Assembly: GCA_021783095.1 (NCBI GenBank) | Contig: JAJXUG010000013.1 | Location: 1 to 64,000, forward strand | From: Chloroflexota bacterium | GTDB lineage: Bacteria; Chloroflexota; Limnocylindria; Limnocylindrales; CSP1-4 | Length of the DNA: 64,000 nucleotides | Reading direction: 5' to 3' | In this document: positions 33,664 to 41,856 of the stretch, piece by piece | Numbering within the stretch: position 1 is the stretch's first letter | Layout: the number at the start of each line of letters is the position of its first letter | Translations under genes and position numbers: made by a program | Notes under the pieces: generated by a model | The model's input: only the letters and a program-made list of their open reading frames with translations | Told to the model about the DNA's origin: nothing | Databases searched by the model: none

Positions 33664-35811
33664 ATGCGCCGCGTCGTCATCCAACTCGGGACTCGCGTCC
33701 TCCTCGCAGCCGGGGTCGCCCTCGTGCTGGCGCTCCTCGTCGCGCCGCTCGCCGCAGGGGCCAGCCCGAAGCGCCTCGCCGGCCCGGTCACCGACGACGC
33801 CGGCGCCCTGCCGTCGGGCGCCGCGGCACAGATCCAGAGCGCGTTCGACCGCGTGCAGACCACGACCGGCGTCCAGCCCTGGGTCTGGTACGTGGACACG
33901 ACCAACGGCGCCGACCCCGGACAGTTCGCGACCGACACCGCCAACGCGAGCGGCCTGGGCGGGGCGGACCTCCTCCTCGTCATCGCGATGCAGGACCGCG
34001 CCTACGGCTACTGGAAGGGCGACGCCGTCAAGCTGTCGGACAGCGACCTCGAGCTGCTCCTCTCGCGCACGCTCCCGGCCAACCTTCGCGCCGGCACTCC
34101 GGACAAGGCCGCGATCGACTTCGCCGACCAGCTCGGCGCGGCGCTCGCCCCGGTGCCGACGTCGGCCGCGACGGCCGCGGCCGCGAGCGCCGCGGTGGTC
34201 ACGCCGCCCGCCGTCCCGGCATCGGGCGGCGGTGACGCCACCCTCGGCACCCTGCTCGCGATCCTCGTCGTCCTCGTGGGCACGGGCCTTGTCATCTGGT
34301 ACCTCGCGACGCACCGCCAGGCGACCGGCAACGTCCCCGCCACGAGCGGCGGGCCACGGGACGACCTCGGGCGCCTCTCCACCCAGGACCTCGAGGCACT
34401 CGCCAACAGCATCCTGCTGCAGACCGACGACGGGGTGCGCGACTCCGAGCAGGAGCTGGGCTTCGCGCAGGCGCAGTTCGGCGATGACGCCGCGGCACCG
34501 TTCGCCGAGGCGCTCGCCGGCGCCAAGACCGACCTCAAGGGCGCCTTCACGATCCGCCAGCAGCTCGACGACGCGACGCCCGAGACGCCGGCGCAGCGCC
34601 ATCAGATGCTGGTCGCGCTGATCGGGGCCTGCCGCTCTGCGCAACAGCGGCTGGACGCGCAGACGCAGCGGTTCGAGCAGCTCCGCGCCCTCCAGCAGCA
34701 GGCGCCCGGGATCATCGAGACGCTCCCCGCGCAGGCCGATGCGCTCGAATCGCGCGTCGCTGCGGCAGCCCAGACGATGGCCCACCTCCGGACCTACGCC
34801 GACCCCGACTGGCAGGCTGTGGCACCGAACCTCGACGAGGCGTCGAAGCGCGTCGCGGCGGTGCGGGCGGCGGTGGACGCCGGACGCGCAGCGGTCACCG
34901 CCGGCGAGGGACCGAAGGCTGCCGCCGCGGCGCAGGCGGGGCAGGACGCGCTCGCGCAGGGCGCCCGATTCCTCGACGCGATCGACGCGCTGGCCAAGGA
35001 GCTCGACGCGGCCGCCGCGGCTGTCGCCTCCCAGTTGACGACCGCGGAGCAGGACATCGCCCGGGCGAAGGCGGCCTCGGGCGCCAAGGGCGCCGACCCG
35101 TCGGCCGCAGCGCGGGTGGCCCAGGCGGAGCAGCTCCTCGCGGATGCGAGGACCGCCCTCAACCCACCGAAGCCCGACGTGACGACCGCCCTCGACAAGG
35201 CGCGCCAGGCCGACAAGACCGCCGACGACGTGCTCGCGCAGGTCCGCTCGGCGCAGGAGGCGGCCGCCCGCGCCGCGGCGCAGCTCGACGCGTCGGTCCG
35301 GACGGCGCAGGCATCGGTCACCCGTGCGGGCGGTCTGATCGCAACCCGGCGAGGCGCGGTTGGCGCCGAGGCGCGCACCAGGCTCGCGGAGGCGCAGCGG
35401 CACCTGGACCAGGCGATGGCACTCGCCCCGACCGACCAGGCGGGCGCGACGACCGAGGCCGACGCCGCAAGCCGTCTCGCCAGCGAGGCAGAGTCACTCG
35501 CCCAGCGCGACTACGGCAACTGGAACGATCCCTGGATGGGCGGTGGCGGGGGGCGTGGCGGGGGTGGCGGCAACGCTGGTGCGGACATCGCCGGGGCGAT
35601 CATCGGCGGGATCATCGGCGGCATGCTGAGCGGCGGCGGCCGACGCGGCGGCGGCCCGTTCGGCGGCGGCGGCTTCGGTGGCCCGTTCGGCGGGGGCGGC
35701 GGCTTCGGCGGATTCGGCGGCGGCTGGGGCGGGGGTGGCGGCTTCGGCGGCTCGTCGGGCGGCGGCTCGTTCGGCGGCGGGGGCGGCTCGTCCGGGAGCG
35801 GCCGATGGTGA
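33664..35811 (+). CDS. TPM-domain membrane protein with coiled-coil middle and Gly-rich tail
   Basis: 715 residues from ATG 33664, with GGGGGAAG upstream. A signal or anchor helix (VLLAAGVALVLALLVAPLAA) precedes a TPM (DUF477) domain: GPVTDDAGALPSGAAAQIQS, QPWVWYVDT, LLLVIAMQDRAYGYW. A transmembrane helix follows (LGTLLAILVVLVGTGLVIWY). Then come about 350 residues of Ala/Gln/Glu-rich coiled coil, a Gly-rich segment (AGAIIGGIIGGMLSGGG) and a Gly/Phe/Ser tail ending SGSGRW. TPM proteins occur in envelope and photosystem maintenance. The next gene is PspA, a pairing that supports a membrane-stress role. Confidence 0.85.
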   Translation: MRRVVIQLGTRVLLAAGVALVLALLVAPLAAGASPKRLAGPVTDDAGALPSGAAAQIQSAFDRVQTTTGVQPWVWYVDTTNGADPGQFATDTANASGLGGADLLLVIAMQDRAYGYWKGDAVKLSDSDLELLLSRTLPANLRAGTPDKAAIDFADQLGAALAPVPTSAATAAAASAAVVTPPAVPASGGGDATLGTLLAILVVLVGTGLVIWYLATHRQATGNVPATSGGPRDDLGRLSTQDLEALANSILLQTDDGVRDSEQELGFAQAQFGDDAAAPFAEALAGAKTDLKGAFTIRQQLDDATPETPAQRHQMLVALIGACRSAQQRLDAQTQRFEQLRALQQQAPGIIETLPAQADALESRVAAAAQTMAHLRTYADPDWQAVAPNLDEASKRVAAVRAAVDAGRAAVTAGEGPKAAAAAQAGQDALAQGARFLDAIDALAKELDAAAAAVASQLTTAEQDIARAKAASGAKGADPSAAARVAQAEQLLADARTALNPPKPDVTTALDKARQADKTADDVLAQVRSAQEAAARAAAQLDASVRTAQASVTRAGGLIATRRGAVGAEARTRLAEAQRHLDQAMALAPTDQAGATTEADAASRLASEAESLAQRDYGNWNDPWMGGGGGRGGGGGNAGADIAGAIIGGIIGGMLSGGGRRGGGPFGGGGFGGPFGGGGGFGGFGGGWGGGGGFGGSSGGGSFGGGGGSSGSGRW

Positions 35812-35971
35812 GGGCTCACGGCGCCCCGCAGGCGGGAACCACGTCAGCTTGTCCGCAACGCCGTCGGCGTGCGCCGCGCGTACGATGGTCACCACCTGCG
35901 CTGCGATCCCCGCGCACCTAATGGACTGATCGCGGCTCCGCCCGGGGCCGCCAGCAGCTGGAGGGGCAGTC

Positions 35972-36688
35972 ATGGCCCAGTCATCAATCCTCGGACGCGT
36001 CAGCCAGCTCGTTCGGGCGAACGTCAACGCGCTCATCGACGGCGCCGAGGATCCGCAGAAGATGCTCGACCAGCTCGTCCGCGACTTCACGGACAACATC
36101 CGCGAGGCCGAGGAGGCGGTCGCCCAGACGATCGGCAACCTGCGCCTCCAGGAGGAGGACTCCAAGGAGGCGTCCGACGCCGCGGCCGAGTGGGGCTCCA
36201 AGGCCGCCGCCGCATCGAAGAAGGCCGACGAGCTGCGCGCCGCCGGCAACCCCGACGCCGACAAGTTCGACAACCTCGCCCGGGTGGCGCTCAAGCGCCA
36301 GATCTCGTACGAGGACCAGGTCAAGGCCTTCGCTCCCCAGATCGAGCAGCAGAACGCGCTCGTCGAGCAGCTCAAGAACGGGCTCAACCAGATGCGCGCC
36401 AAGCGCGAGGAGCTGGTCCAGAAGCGCGACCAGCTGATCGCCCGCGCCAAGATGGCCCAGGCGCAGGTGCAGGTCCAGCAGTCGCTCAAGAGCGTCAACG
36501 TCATGGACCCGACGAGCGAGGTCGCCCGGTTCGAGGACAAGATCCGCCACGAGGAGGCGAAGGCCACGGGCATGGCCGAGGTCGCCGCGAGCTCGCTCGA
36601 CGCGCAGTTCGCGAGCCTCGAGGACGATGAGAGCAACGCTGAGGTCGACGCCCGGCTGGCCGCCCTCAAGGCGGGCAGCGCGTCCTAG
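35972..36688 (+). CDS. pspA: PspA/IM30 (ESCRT-III-like) membrane stress protein
   Basis: 238 residues, almost entirely helical. The N-terminus SSILGRVSQLVRANVNALID and EDPQKMLDQLVRDFTDNIRE is the PspA/Vipp1 signature. Long coiled-coil helices follow (LKRQISYEDQVKAFAPQIEQ; LNQMRAKREELVQKRDQLIA). PspA-family proteins coat and stabilise damaged cytoplasmic membrane. A good Rho-independent terminator lies 24 nt past the stop. The TPM protein upstream is the likely partner. Confidence 0.93.
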   Translation: MAQSSILGRVSQLVRANVNALIDGAEDPQKMLDQLVRDFTDNIREAEEAVAQTIGNLRLQEEDSKEASDAAAEWGSKAAAASKKADELRAAGNPDADKFDNLARVALKRQISYEDQVKAFAPQIEQQNALVEQLKNGLNQMRAKREELVQKRDQLIARAKMAQAQVQVQQSLKSVNVMDPTSEVARFEDKIRHEEAKATGMAEVAASSLDAQFASLEDDESNAEVDARLAALKAGSAS

Positions 36689-36711
36689 GCCTCCGTCACC
36701 GACACGCGCAG

Positions 36712-36757
36712 CGACGCGGGTTCCTGGCCGAACGGCAGGCCCCCGCGTCGTTTGTTG
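36712..36757 (+). terminator. Rho-independent terminator after pspA
   Basis: CGACGCGGG (36712-36720) pairs with CCCGCGTCG (36742-36750) across a 21-nt loop, followed by TTTGTTG. Confidence 0.75.
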
Positions 36758-36862
36758 TGCGCCTCGCCCGTATCGCCGCCCCACGGCGCTGATCCACCTG
36801 GGGACGGCGCGGCCGCGCTCGGCGGGCCGGCCGAGATCGGCGGAGCGTCAGGGCGCCTCGCC

Positions 36863-37378
36863 TCAAGCCGCCGCGGCTGCCCGCTCCAGCTCGGCGACGT
36901 CGATCTTCTTCATCTTGAGCATCGCCTCCATCGCCCGGCCGGCGCGCCCGGGATCCGGGTCGCCGAGCAGGCGGCCCAGCGCCGCCGGCACCACCTGCCA
37001 CGACACCCCGAAGCGGTCCCTGAGCCAGCCGCACTGCTGCGCGGCCGGGTCGCCGCCCTCGGTGAGCCCGTCCCAGAGCGCGTCGAGCTCCGCCTGCGTC
37101 TCGCACGTCACCATGAACGAGACGGCCTCGGTGAACGTGAACTGCGGCCCGCCGTTGAGGCCCACGAACGGCTGCCCGGCGAGGCGGAAGTTGACCAGCA
37201 TCGCCGAGCCCGGCGGGCGGCCGTGAACCTCCTGGCCCACCTCGGTGTACCGGGACACGTTGTCGATTCCGCTATCTGCGAACAGCGTGCAGTAGAACTC
37301 GGCCGCCTCCTCGGCCTGGCCATCGAACCACAGGTAGGGGGTGATCGGCCCGAGCGGGCGGATCGGCAGGGACGTCAT
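36863..37378 (-). CDS. VOC-family protein (PhnB/3-dmu-9-like)
   Basis: 171 residues. ITPYLWFDGQAEEAAEFYCT is the PhnB / 3-demethylubiquinone methyltransferase-like VOC start. It continues with MLVNFRLAGQPFVGLNGGPQ, FTEAVSFMVTCETQAELDAL, WDGLTEGG and QQCGWLRDRFGVSWQVVP, all canonical for the family. A helical tail follows (GRAGRAMEAMLKMKKIDVAE). These are small metal-binding-fold proteins without a proven reaction, commonly linked to ArsR/AHSA1 operons as here. Confidence 0.9.
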   Translation of the reverse strand: MTSLPIRPLGPITPYLWFDGQAEEAAEFYCTLFADSGIDNVSRYTEVGQEVHGRPPGSAMLVNFRLAGQPFVGLNGGPQFTFTEAVSFMVTCETQAELDALWDGLTEGGDPAAQQCGWLRDRFGVSWQVVPAALGRLLGDPDPGRAGRAMEAMLKMKKIDVAELERAAAAA

Positions 37379-37398
37379 CGTGCCTTCTCCTCAACTCA

Positions 37399-37890
37399 CT
37401 ACGAGCTGCTCGCCAGCTCGCCGGCGAGCAGCTCGTCGAGCCGCTCGAAGCCGTCGTTCATGCCCTCGCTCGCCCCGGCGGCGAGCATCGCGTCGCGCGC
37501 CTCGACCGTCTGGTGGACCGACCGGAGCTTGGCGATGGTCCTGTCGCCCGCCTCGACCAGCTTGAGCTCGTCGAGCGAGACGTACCCGGGCGCGCCCTCG
37601 TACTCGAAGGTCTGGAGCAGGGTGTAGGGGTCCGCGCCGGTCCGGTGGAACGAGCCGTGGAAGGCGTGCTCCACGCCGTCCTCGCCCGAGTGGACGTAGC
37701 GGTAGGCGCCGCCGTGCTCGTCGAGCTCCCAGTAGTCGATGCGCATCTGGAGCCGTCGAGGGCCGAGCCAGCGGACGATCAGCTTGGGGTCGGTCCAGGC
37801 GCGGTAGACGAGCTCTCTCGGGGCGTCGAACTCGCGCTCGAGCTCAAGGAACGGGGTGCCTGGGGTCGCGGTGATGCGGATCGTGGCCAT
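37399..37890 (-). CDS. SRPBCC/AHSA1-family protein
   Basis: 163 residues from ATG 37890 (AGGAGG 10 nt upstream). LELEREFDAPRELVYRAWTD, RWLGPRRLQMRIDYWE and GAYRYVHSGEDGVEHAFHGS are the AHSA1 (Activator of Hsp90 ATPase-like, START/SRPBCC) fold. MNDGFERLDELLAGEL closes it. The fold binds hydrophobic ligands; substrate unknown. It lies between ArsR upstream and the VOC gene 20 nt downstream, forming a compact three-gene operon. Confidence 0.9.
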   Translation of the reverse strand: MATIRITATPGTPFLELEREFDAPRELVYRAWTDPKLIVRWLGPRRLQMRIDYWELDEHGGAYRYVHSGEDGVEHAFHGSFHRTGADPYTLLQTFEYEGAPGYVSLDELKLVEAGDRTIAKLRSVHQTVEARDAMLAAGASEGMNDGFERLDELLAGELASSS

Positions 37891-37925
37891 GGAACAGGTG
37901 CCTCCTGACAAAGTTGGGACGCGGG

Positions 37926-38285
37926 TCAGCGGGGCGGGCGCTGGAGTTCGTCGAGGACCTCGTCGAGGCGCTCGAACCGTTCCTCCCAGGCCTGGCGGTA
38001 GCGCTCGAGCCAGTCGTCGGCCTCCCGGAGTGCCTCCGGCTCGAGGCGGCTCAGGTTGGCGGTCCCCCGCCGGCGCCGGGACACGAGGCCCGCGGCCTCG
38101 AGGACCTTGAGGTGCTTCGACACGGCGGGCTGGGACATCCGGAACGGCGCACCCAGCTCGCCCACGGTGGCCTCGCCGGCGACGAGGCGCTCCAGGATCG
38201 CGCGCCGCGTGGGGTCCGCCAGCGCGCCGAAGACGACGCTCAACTGGTCGGCGGGCGGCTTCTCGATAACCACTTGGTTATGCAT
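37926..38285 (-). CDS. ArsR-family winged-helix repressor
   Basis: 119 residues. ALADPTRRAILERLVAGEAT, VGELGAPFRMSQPAVSKHLK and VLEAAGLVSRRRRGTANLSR make a full winged HTH with the recognition helix QPAVSKHLKVLE. No metal-sensing CxC is present, so this is the SRPBCC-associated ArsR subgroup rather than an arsenic sensor. The first codons (MHNQVVI) overlap a perfect inverted repeat, the likely autoregulatory site. First gene of the operon with AHSA1 and VOC proteins. Confidence 0.9.
   Translation of the reverse strand: MHNQVVIEKPPADQLSVVFGALADPTRRAILERLVAGEATVGELGAPFRMSQPAVSKHLKVLEAAGLVSRRRRGTANLSRLEPEALREADDWLERYRQAWEERFERLDEVLDELQRPPR
38266..38281. promoter_or_regulatory. Palindromic operator in the ArsR gene start
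   Basis: ATAACC ACTT GGTTAT is a perfect 6+6 inverted repeat covering codons 2-7 of the ArsR gene. It is AT-rich against the local background. Occupation would block initiation of its own transcript. Confidence 0.6.
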
Positions 38286-38358
38286 GCCCACATCGAACCC
38301 CGCCGCGCCCGGCTTGTCAAGCCCCCGCGCCGGGCAGCGCCAGCGGGCCCGCCGGCCG

Positions 38359-38466
38359 GCCCTCGAGCTCGTCGCGCAGGACCGCCAGCACGAGCCCGGT
38401 CCCCTTGCCCTCGGCCTTGGCCGTGAACAACGGCTCGAACAGGTGCGCCTTGGTTGCCGCGTCCAG
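38359..38466 (-). pseudogene. Histidine-kinase HATPase_c remnant
   Basis: In one minus-strand frame the residues LDAATKAHLFEPLFTAKAEG, then KGTGLVLAVL, match the F-box and G2-box region of sensor kinases (usual form FEPFFTTK...GTGLGLA). Nothing before or after looks like the rest of a kinase, and G2 is altered (GLVLA). This is a leftover scrap of a larger gene. Confidence 0.5.
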
Positions 38467-38515
38467 CCTCTTGGAAGCGGCCGAGGCCGAATCCCGCTCC
38501 GACGAAGCGCCCCGG

Positions 38516-38827
38516 TCAGCCGGCCTTCGGCTTGCGGCCACGACCGCCCGGCAGCTGGGCGGTCGAGACGTAGATGGTCCTGCCGCGGATCGCCATGTTG
38601 ACGTCCGGGCGGTGGGCGGCGATCACCCGCTTCACGGCGGCCCGCATGGTGGGCACCTTGTCGGCCGGGTCGAGCTCGATCGCGACGATGTCCTCGTCGC
38701 TCCGCAGGCGCGCGAACGCCTTGCGGATCTCCTCCTCGCGCTGCAGGGCGGCCAACTGGCGCGGGCTCAACGCGCGCTCGCGCACCTTGGGCGCGAGCTC
38801 TTCCAACTTTGCGGCACGGATGCGCAT
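38516..38827 (-). CDS. Small basic protein of unknown function
   Basis: 103 residues from ATG 38827. The N-terminal half is helical and charged (LEELAPKVRERALSPRQLAA, LQREEEIRKAFARL). The middle reads VAIELDPADKVPTMRAAVKR and VIAAHRPDVNMAIRGRTIYV. The C-terminus is basic and Gly-rich (PGGRGRKPKAG). No membrane segment or known motif. The basic tail would fit nucleic-acid binding, but that is a guess. Confidence 0.6.
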   Translation of the reverse strand: MRIRAAKLEELAPKVRERALSPRQLAALQREEEIRKAFARLRSDEDIVAIELDPADKVPTMRAAVKRVIAAHRPDVNMAIRGRTIYVSTAQLPGGRGRKPKAG

Positions 38828-39007
38828 GGATCCTCGATGTCTGCGTGGCGTGACGTCGGCACGCATGATGACACGGTGCGCATCCGCGGAACACCCGTTC
38901 GGCGGCAGTCCTACCCAGAATTGCCGATGGTGGGGGCTCCAAACCTTGTGCTCCGCGTCGTATGCTTCAGCCCTTGGCGCACGGTGCGCCGTTGAGGGAG
39001 GTCCACG

Positions 39008-39646
39008 ATGACGGATCCGGCCGGGGGCGCGCCTACTCCCCCTCCGCCTTCTGGCAACTGGCAGGCACCGCAGCCCCCGCCGGCAGGCGCTCCGGGCGGG
39101 TTCAACCCCAACTTCCAGCAGGCTCCTGTGGAAGTGGGTCCCGCGCCGGGCATCGTCTACGCGGACATCACGACACGCATCATCGCGTTGGTCATCGACT
39201 CGCTGATCCTGTTCGTCGCCTACGTCGTCGTGCTGATCGTCCTGGGGATCCTGGGCGGCTTCATCGGCTGGTTCCTGGGCAGCATCGTCTACCTCGCCGG
39301 GAGCGCCGCGTACTTCGTCTACACGTGGACAACGCAGCGTGCGACGTACGGCCAGAAGATGATGAAGCTCGAGACCGTGAATGCGGCCGACGGCGCGACG
39401 CTGACGCAGCCGCAGGCGATCCGCCGTTGGGCGTTCATGTACGGCCCGGCCGTCATCTCGTTGGTCTTCTCGCGGATCCCGGCAGGCGATCTCGGCTCGC
39501 TGCTCTTCCTCTCGTCGATCGGCCTGCTGATCTCCCTGATCGGCTTCGTCTACTCTCTGTACCTGCTCTACTCCTGCACGCAGAGCCCCAAGCGCCAGGG
39601 TTTCCACGATGTCCAGGCCGGCACCGTGGTCATCAAGCACCTCTAG
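39008..39646 (+). CDS. RDD-family membrane protein
   Basis: 212 residues. A Pro/Gly-rich cytoplasmic start (APTPPPPSGNWQAPQPPP) leads to the RDD domain: ITTRIIALVIDSLILFVAYV is the R-D signature helix. GSAAYFVYTWTTQRATYGQK, then KLETVNAADGATLTQPQAIR, is the typical RDD middle, and SLIGFVYSLYLLYSCTQSPK with QGFHDVQAGTVVIK the family end. Function is unknown in general; transport or envelope roles have been proposed for the family. GGGAGG precedes the ATG and a strong terminator follows. Confidence 0.9.
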   Translation: MTDPAGGAPTPPPPSGNWQAPQPPPAGAPGGFNPNFQQAPVEVGPAPGIVYADITTRIIALVIDSLILFVAYVVVLIVLGILGGFIGWFLGSIVYLAGSAAYFVYTWTTQRATYGQKMMKLETVNAADGATLTQPQAIRRWAFMYGPAVISLVFSRIPAGDLGSLLFLSSIGLLISLIGFVYSLYLLYSCTQSPKRQGFHDVQAGTVVIKHL

Positions 39647-39668
39647 CCGTCCCCAACGCCCAACCCAA

Positions 39669-39700
39669 ACGGGGCCGGTCCGCCGGCCCCGTTTTCGTTT
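39669..39700 (+). terminator. Rho-independent terminator after the RDD gene
   Basis: ACGGGGCCGG (39669-39678) pairs with CCGGCCCCGT (39683-39692), loop TCCG, followed by TTTCGTTTT. The best terminator in the window. Confidence 0.88.
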
Positions 39701-39947
39701 TGCCCGGACACACGTGGCCGCGCGTAAACCGGTGGGTGAACACCACGCTGCCGAGGCGTCGGTTCGTTGCCCCACAGGCGACGGATGGACGGCGAATCGC
39801 AGATGCGCTCCCGCTGAGCGGTCAACTCGTCCCCTGACGGGCGACGAACTGACGGTCTCGGGGCCGCCGCGTGCACCCGCCAGGTTACGGGCGGTCGGGA
39901 GGGGCGAACGCAGCGTCTGGCGTGGGCGCCGGTTTCGGGGGACCGGG

Positions 39948-40361
39948 CTACGGCTCGAAGTCGAGGCTCTTGGCGTGGCGCGGCCGGAAGACCGCCAGCG
40001 GCCGCCGGTCGAACGCCGCCACCCGGTGGACGCCGAGCCGCTCCGCGGTCGCCACGAGCAGCGCGTCCGCAAGGCGGGGCCGATGCTCGGCCGCCTCCCC
40101 GATGAGCTCCGCGGCGCGCCGCATGTCATCGGGCGTGGGCGCCACGAGGCGGATCGACCCGGCCACCACGCTCGCCACCACGGCCAGCGACGCGGCGGCG
40201 CCCAGCTCGCGCTGGAGCAGCATGTCGACCTCGGCGAGCGACAGGGCTCCCAGCAGCAGCGGCTCGTCCACGCGCTCGAACCACGCCGCCGCTGCCCGGT
40301 GGTTGAGGTCCGCGGCGTCCGCCGCCGCGACCACGACGGAAGGGTCGAGCAGCACGGCCAT
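39948..40361 (-). CDS. PIN-domain ribonuclease toxin (VapC family)
   Basis: 137 residues. The PIN fold acidic residues appear in MAVLLDPSVVVAAAD (first Asp), LLGALSLAEVDMLLQ (Glu), and PRLADALLVATAERLGVH followed by VAAFDRRPL (Asp pair). VapC toxins cleave RNA, often tRNA or rRNA. It starts 2 nt after the RHH antitoxin stop, the classic antitoxin-toxin order. Confidence 0.88.
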   Translation of the reverse strand: MAVLLDPSVVVAAADAADLNHRAAAAWFERVDEPLLLGALSLAEVDMLLQRELGAAASLAVVASVVAGSIRLVAPTPDDMRRAAELIGEAAEHRPRLADALLVATAERLGVHRVAAFDRRPLAVFRPRHAKSLDFEP

Positions 40362-40363
40362 CG

Positions 40364-40612
40364 TCAGGCCCCGCCCTGCCGTCGACCGGCCTCGCGGCGC
40401 GTGATCGCCCGCCCGTCGAGCGACAGGCGCCCGTGGTTGCTGCGGCCGATGCCCAGGAACGGGAACTCGGGCGTCGCCTCGTTCGATTCGAGCCAGGCCT
40501 CGAGCGCCGCGGCGATCACGGACGTCTTGGTGGTTCGCTGGCGCCGCACGTGGCGGTCAAGCCGGTCGAGCAGGTCGGCGTCGAGCAGGACGGTCGTCCG
40601 GACGGTCTTCAT
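40364..40612 (-). CDS. Ribbon-helix-helix antitoxin (VapB type)
   Basis: 82 residues. MKTVRTTVLLDADLLDRLDR and KTSVIAAALEAWLES form a ribbon-helix-helix DNA-binding domain. The C-terminal part (PEFPFLGIGRSNHGRLSLDG) is the likely toxin-binding arm. Its ATG overlaps a perfect palindrome, fitting autorepression of the pair. Confidence 0.85.
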   Translation of the reverse strand: MKTVRTTVLLDADLLDRLDRHVRRQRTTKTSVIAAALEAWLESNEATPEFPFLGIGRSNHGRLSLDGRAITRREAGRRQGGA

Positions 40613-40624
40613 ATGACGTCATAT
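40611..40624. promoter_or_regulatory. Palindromic operator of the VapBC-like pair
   Basis: ATATGACGTCATAT is a perfect 14-bp palindrome overlapping the antitoxin start codon. It is AT-rich in GC-rich surroundings and lies where an RHH antitoxin would bind. The serine operon starts 75 nt to the right on the other strand. Confidence 0.65.
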
Positions 40625-40698
40625 CTACCACGGTGGACGCGACGGCGCCATTCCGCCACCATGCAGCCCATTCCCTCGCGCCCGCCTGGAGGACCCCG

Positions 40699-41856
40699 AT
40701 GACCCGTTTCGAGCCCAACCTGCGCATTCCCGGGCCGACCGCCCTGCCCCCCTCGGTCCGCGAGGCCGGCGGGCGCCAGATGGTCAACCACCGCGGCGAC
40801 GAGTTCAAGGCGCTCACCAAGCGTGTCGAGGCGGCGATGAAGCCGTTCTTCGGGACGGAGCACGACGTTATCCTCCTGACCTGCGCGGGCACGGGAGGCC
40901 TCGAGGCGGCGGTGGTCAACGTCCTGTCCCCGGGCGACGCCGTGCTGGCCGTGACCATGGGCGCGTTCGGCGACCGCTTCGCCAAGGTGGCCGAGGTGTA
41001 CGGCGCCGCGGTGACCAGGCTCGAGGTCGAGTGGGGCCAGGCGCCCGGGGCGGCGGCGGTGCGCGAGGCGGCGGCGGCAATCCCGGGTCTCAAGGCCGTG
41101 CTCCTCACCCACAACGAGACCTCGACGGGCGTGACGAGCGACATCGCGGCGCTGGCGGCGGCCGTGCGCGAGGCTGCGCCGGACGCGCTGGTGCTCGTGG
41201 ACGGCATCTCGGCACTGGGCGCGGTGCCGTTCGCGATGGACGCCTGGGGCTGCGACCTCGTGGTCACGGGCTCGCAGAAGGCGTGGATGTCGGCGCCGGG
41301 CATGGCGTTCGCCGCGGTGGGACCGCGCTCGTGGGCGGCGGCCGAGACCGCGACGATGCCCCGCTTCTACCTCGACCTGCGGCGCCACCGCGACTCGCAG
41401 GTCAACGGCGAGAGCCCGTGGACGCCGGCCGTGGCCGTGATGTACCAGGTGGACGAGGGCATCCGGCTGATGCAGGCCGAGGGCGAGGGCGTGTACGCCC
41501 GCCACGCCGCCTGCGCCGCCGCCACCCGCGCGGGCCTCCGGGCGCTGGGCTTCGCACTGCTGGCCGACGACGCGGTCGCGTCCAAGACCGTCACCGCCGC
41601 CTGGATCCCCGAGCGGCTCGACTGGAAGGCGTTCAACGCCGGGCTCAAGCGCCGGGGCCTCGTGCTGGCGGGCGGCCAGGGCAAGCTCAAGGGCCGGATC
41701 TTCCGGGTCGGCCACCTGGGCTCCGTCACCACCGACGACATCATCGCGGCTGTCAGCGCGATCGAGGCGCAGGCCATCGAGGCGGGGATCAAGGTCGAGC
41801 CCGGCGCCGGCGTCGCGGCGGCCCAGGCGGCGCTGGTCGCCGCGGAGGCCCGGTGA
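40699..41856 (+). CDS. Class V aminotransferase, probable phosphoserine aminotransferase in context
   Basis: 385 residues, PLP-dependent fold type I. LRIPGPTALPPSVREAGGRQ and MVNHRGDEF begin the alanine-glyoxylate/serine-pyruvate subgroup. TCAGTGGLEAAVVNVLSPGD binds PLP phosphate, LVLVDGISALGAVPFAMDAW holds the cofactor Asp, and VVTGSQKAWMSAPGMAF holds the Schiff-base Lys (SQKAW). It overlaps serA by 1 nt (TGATG), so phosphohydroxypyruvate is the probable substrate, as for the non-SerC enzymes of some archaea and bacteria. That role is inferred from context. GGAGGA stands 5 nt before ATG 40699. Confidence 0.87.
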   Translation: MTRFEPNLRIPGPTALPPSVREAGGRQMVNHRGDEFKALTKRVEAAMKPFFGTEHDVILLTCAGTGGLEAAVVNVLSPGDAVLAVTMGAFGDRFAKVAEVYGAAVTRLEVEWGQAPGAAAVREAAAAIPGLKAVLLTHNETSTGVTSDIAALAAAVREAAPDALVLVDGISALGAVPFAMDAWGCDLVVTGSQKAWMSAPGMAFAAVGPRSWAAAETATMPRFYLDLRRHRDSQVNGESPWTPAVAVMYQVDEGIRLMQAEGEGVYARHAACAAATRAGLRALGFALLADDAVASKTVTAAWIPERLDWKAFNAGLKRRGLVLAGGQGKLKGRIFRVGHLGSVTTDDIIAAVSAIEAQAIEAGIKVEPGAGVAAAQAALVAAEAR

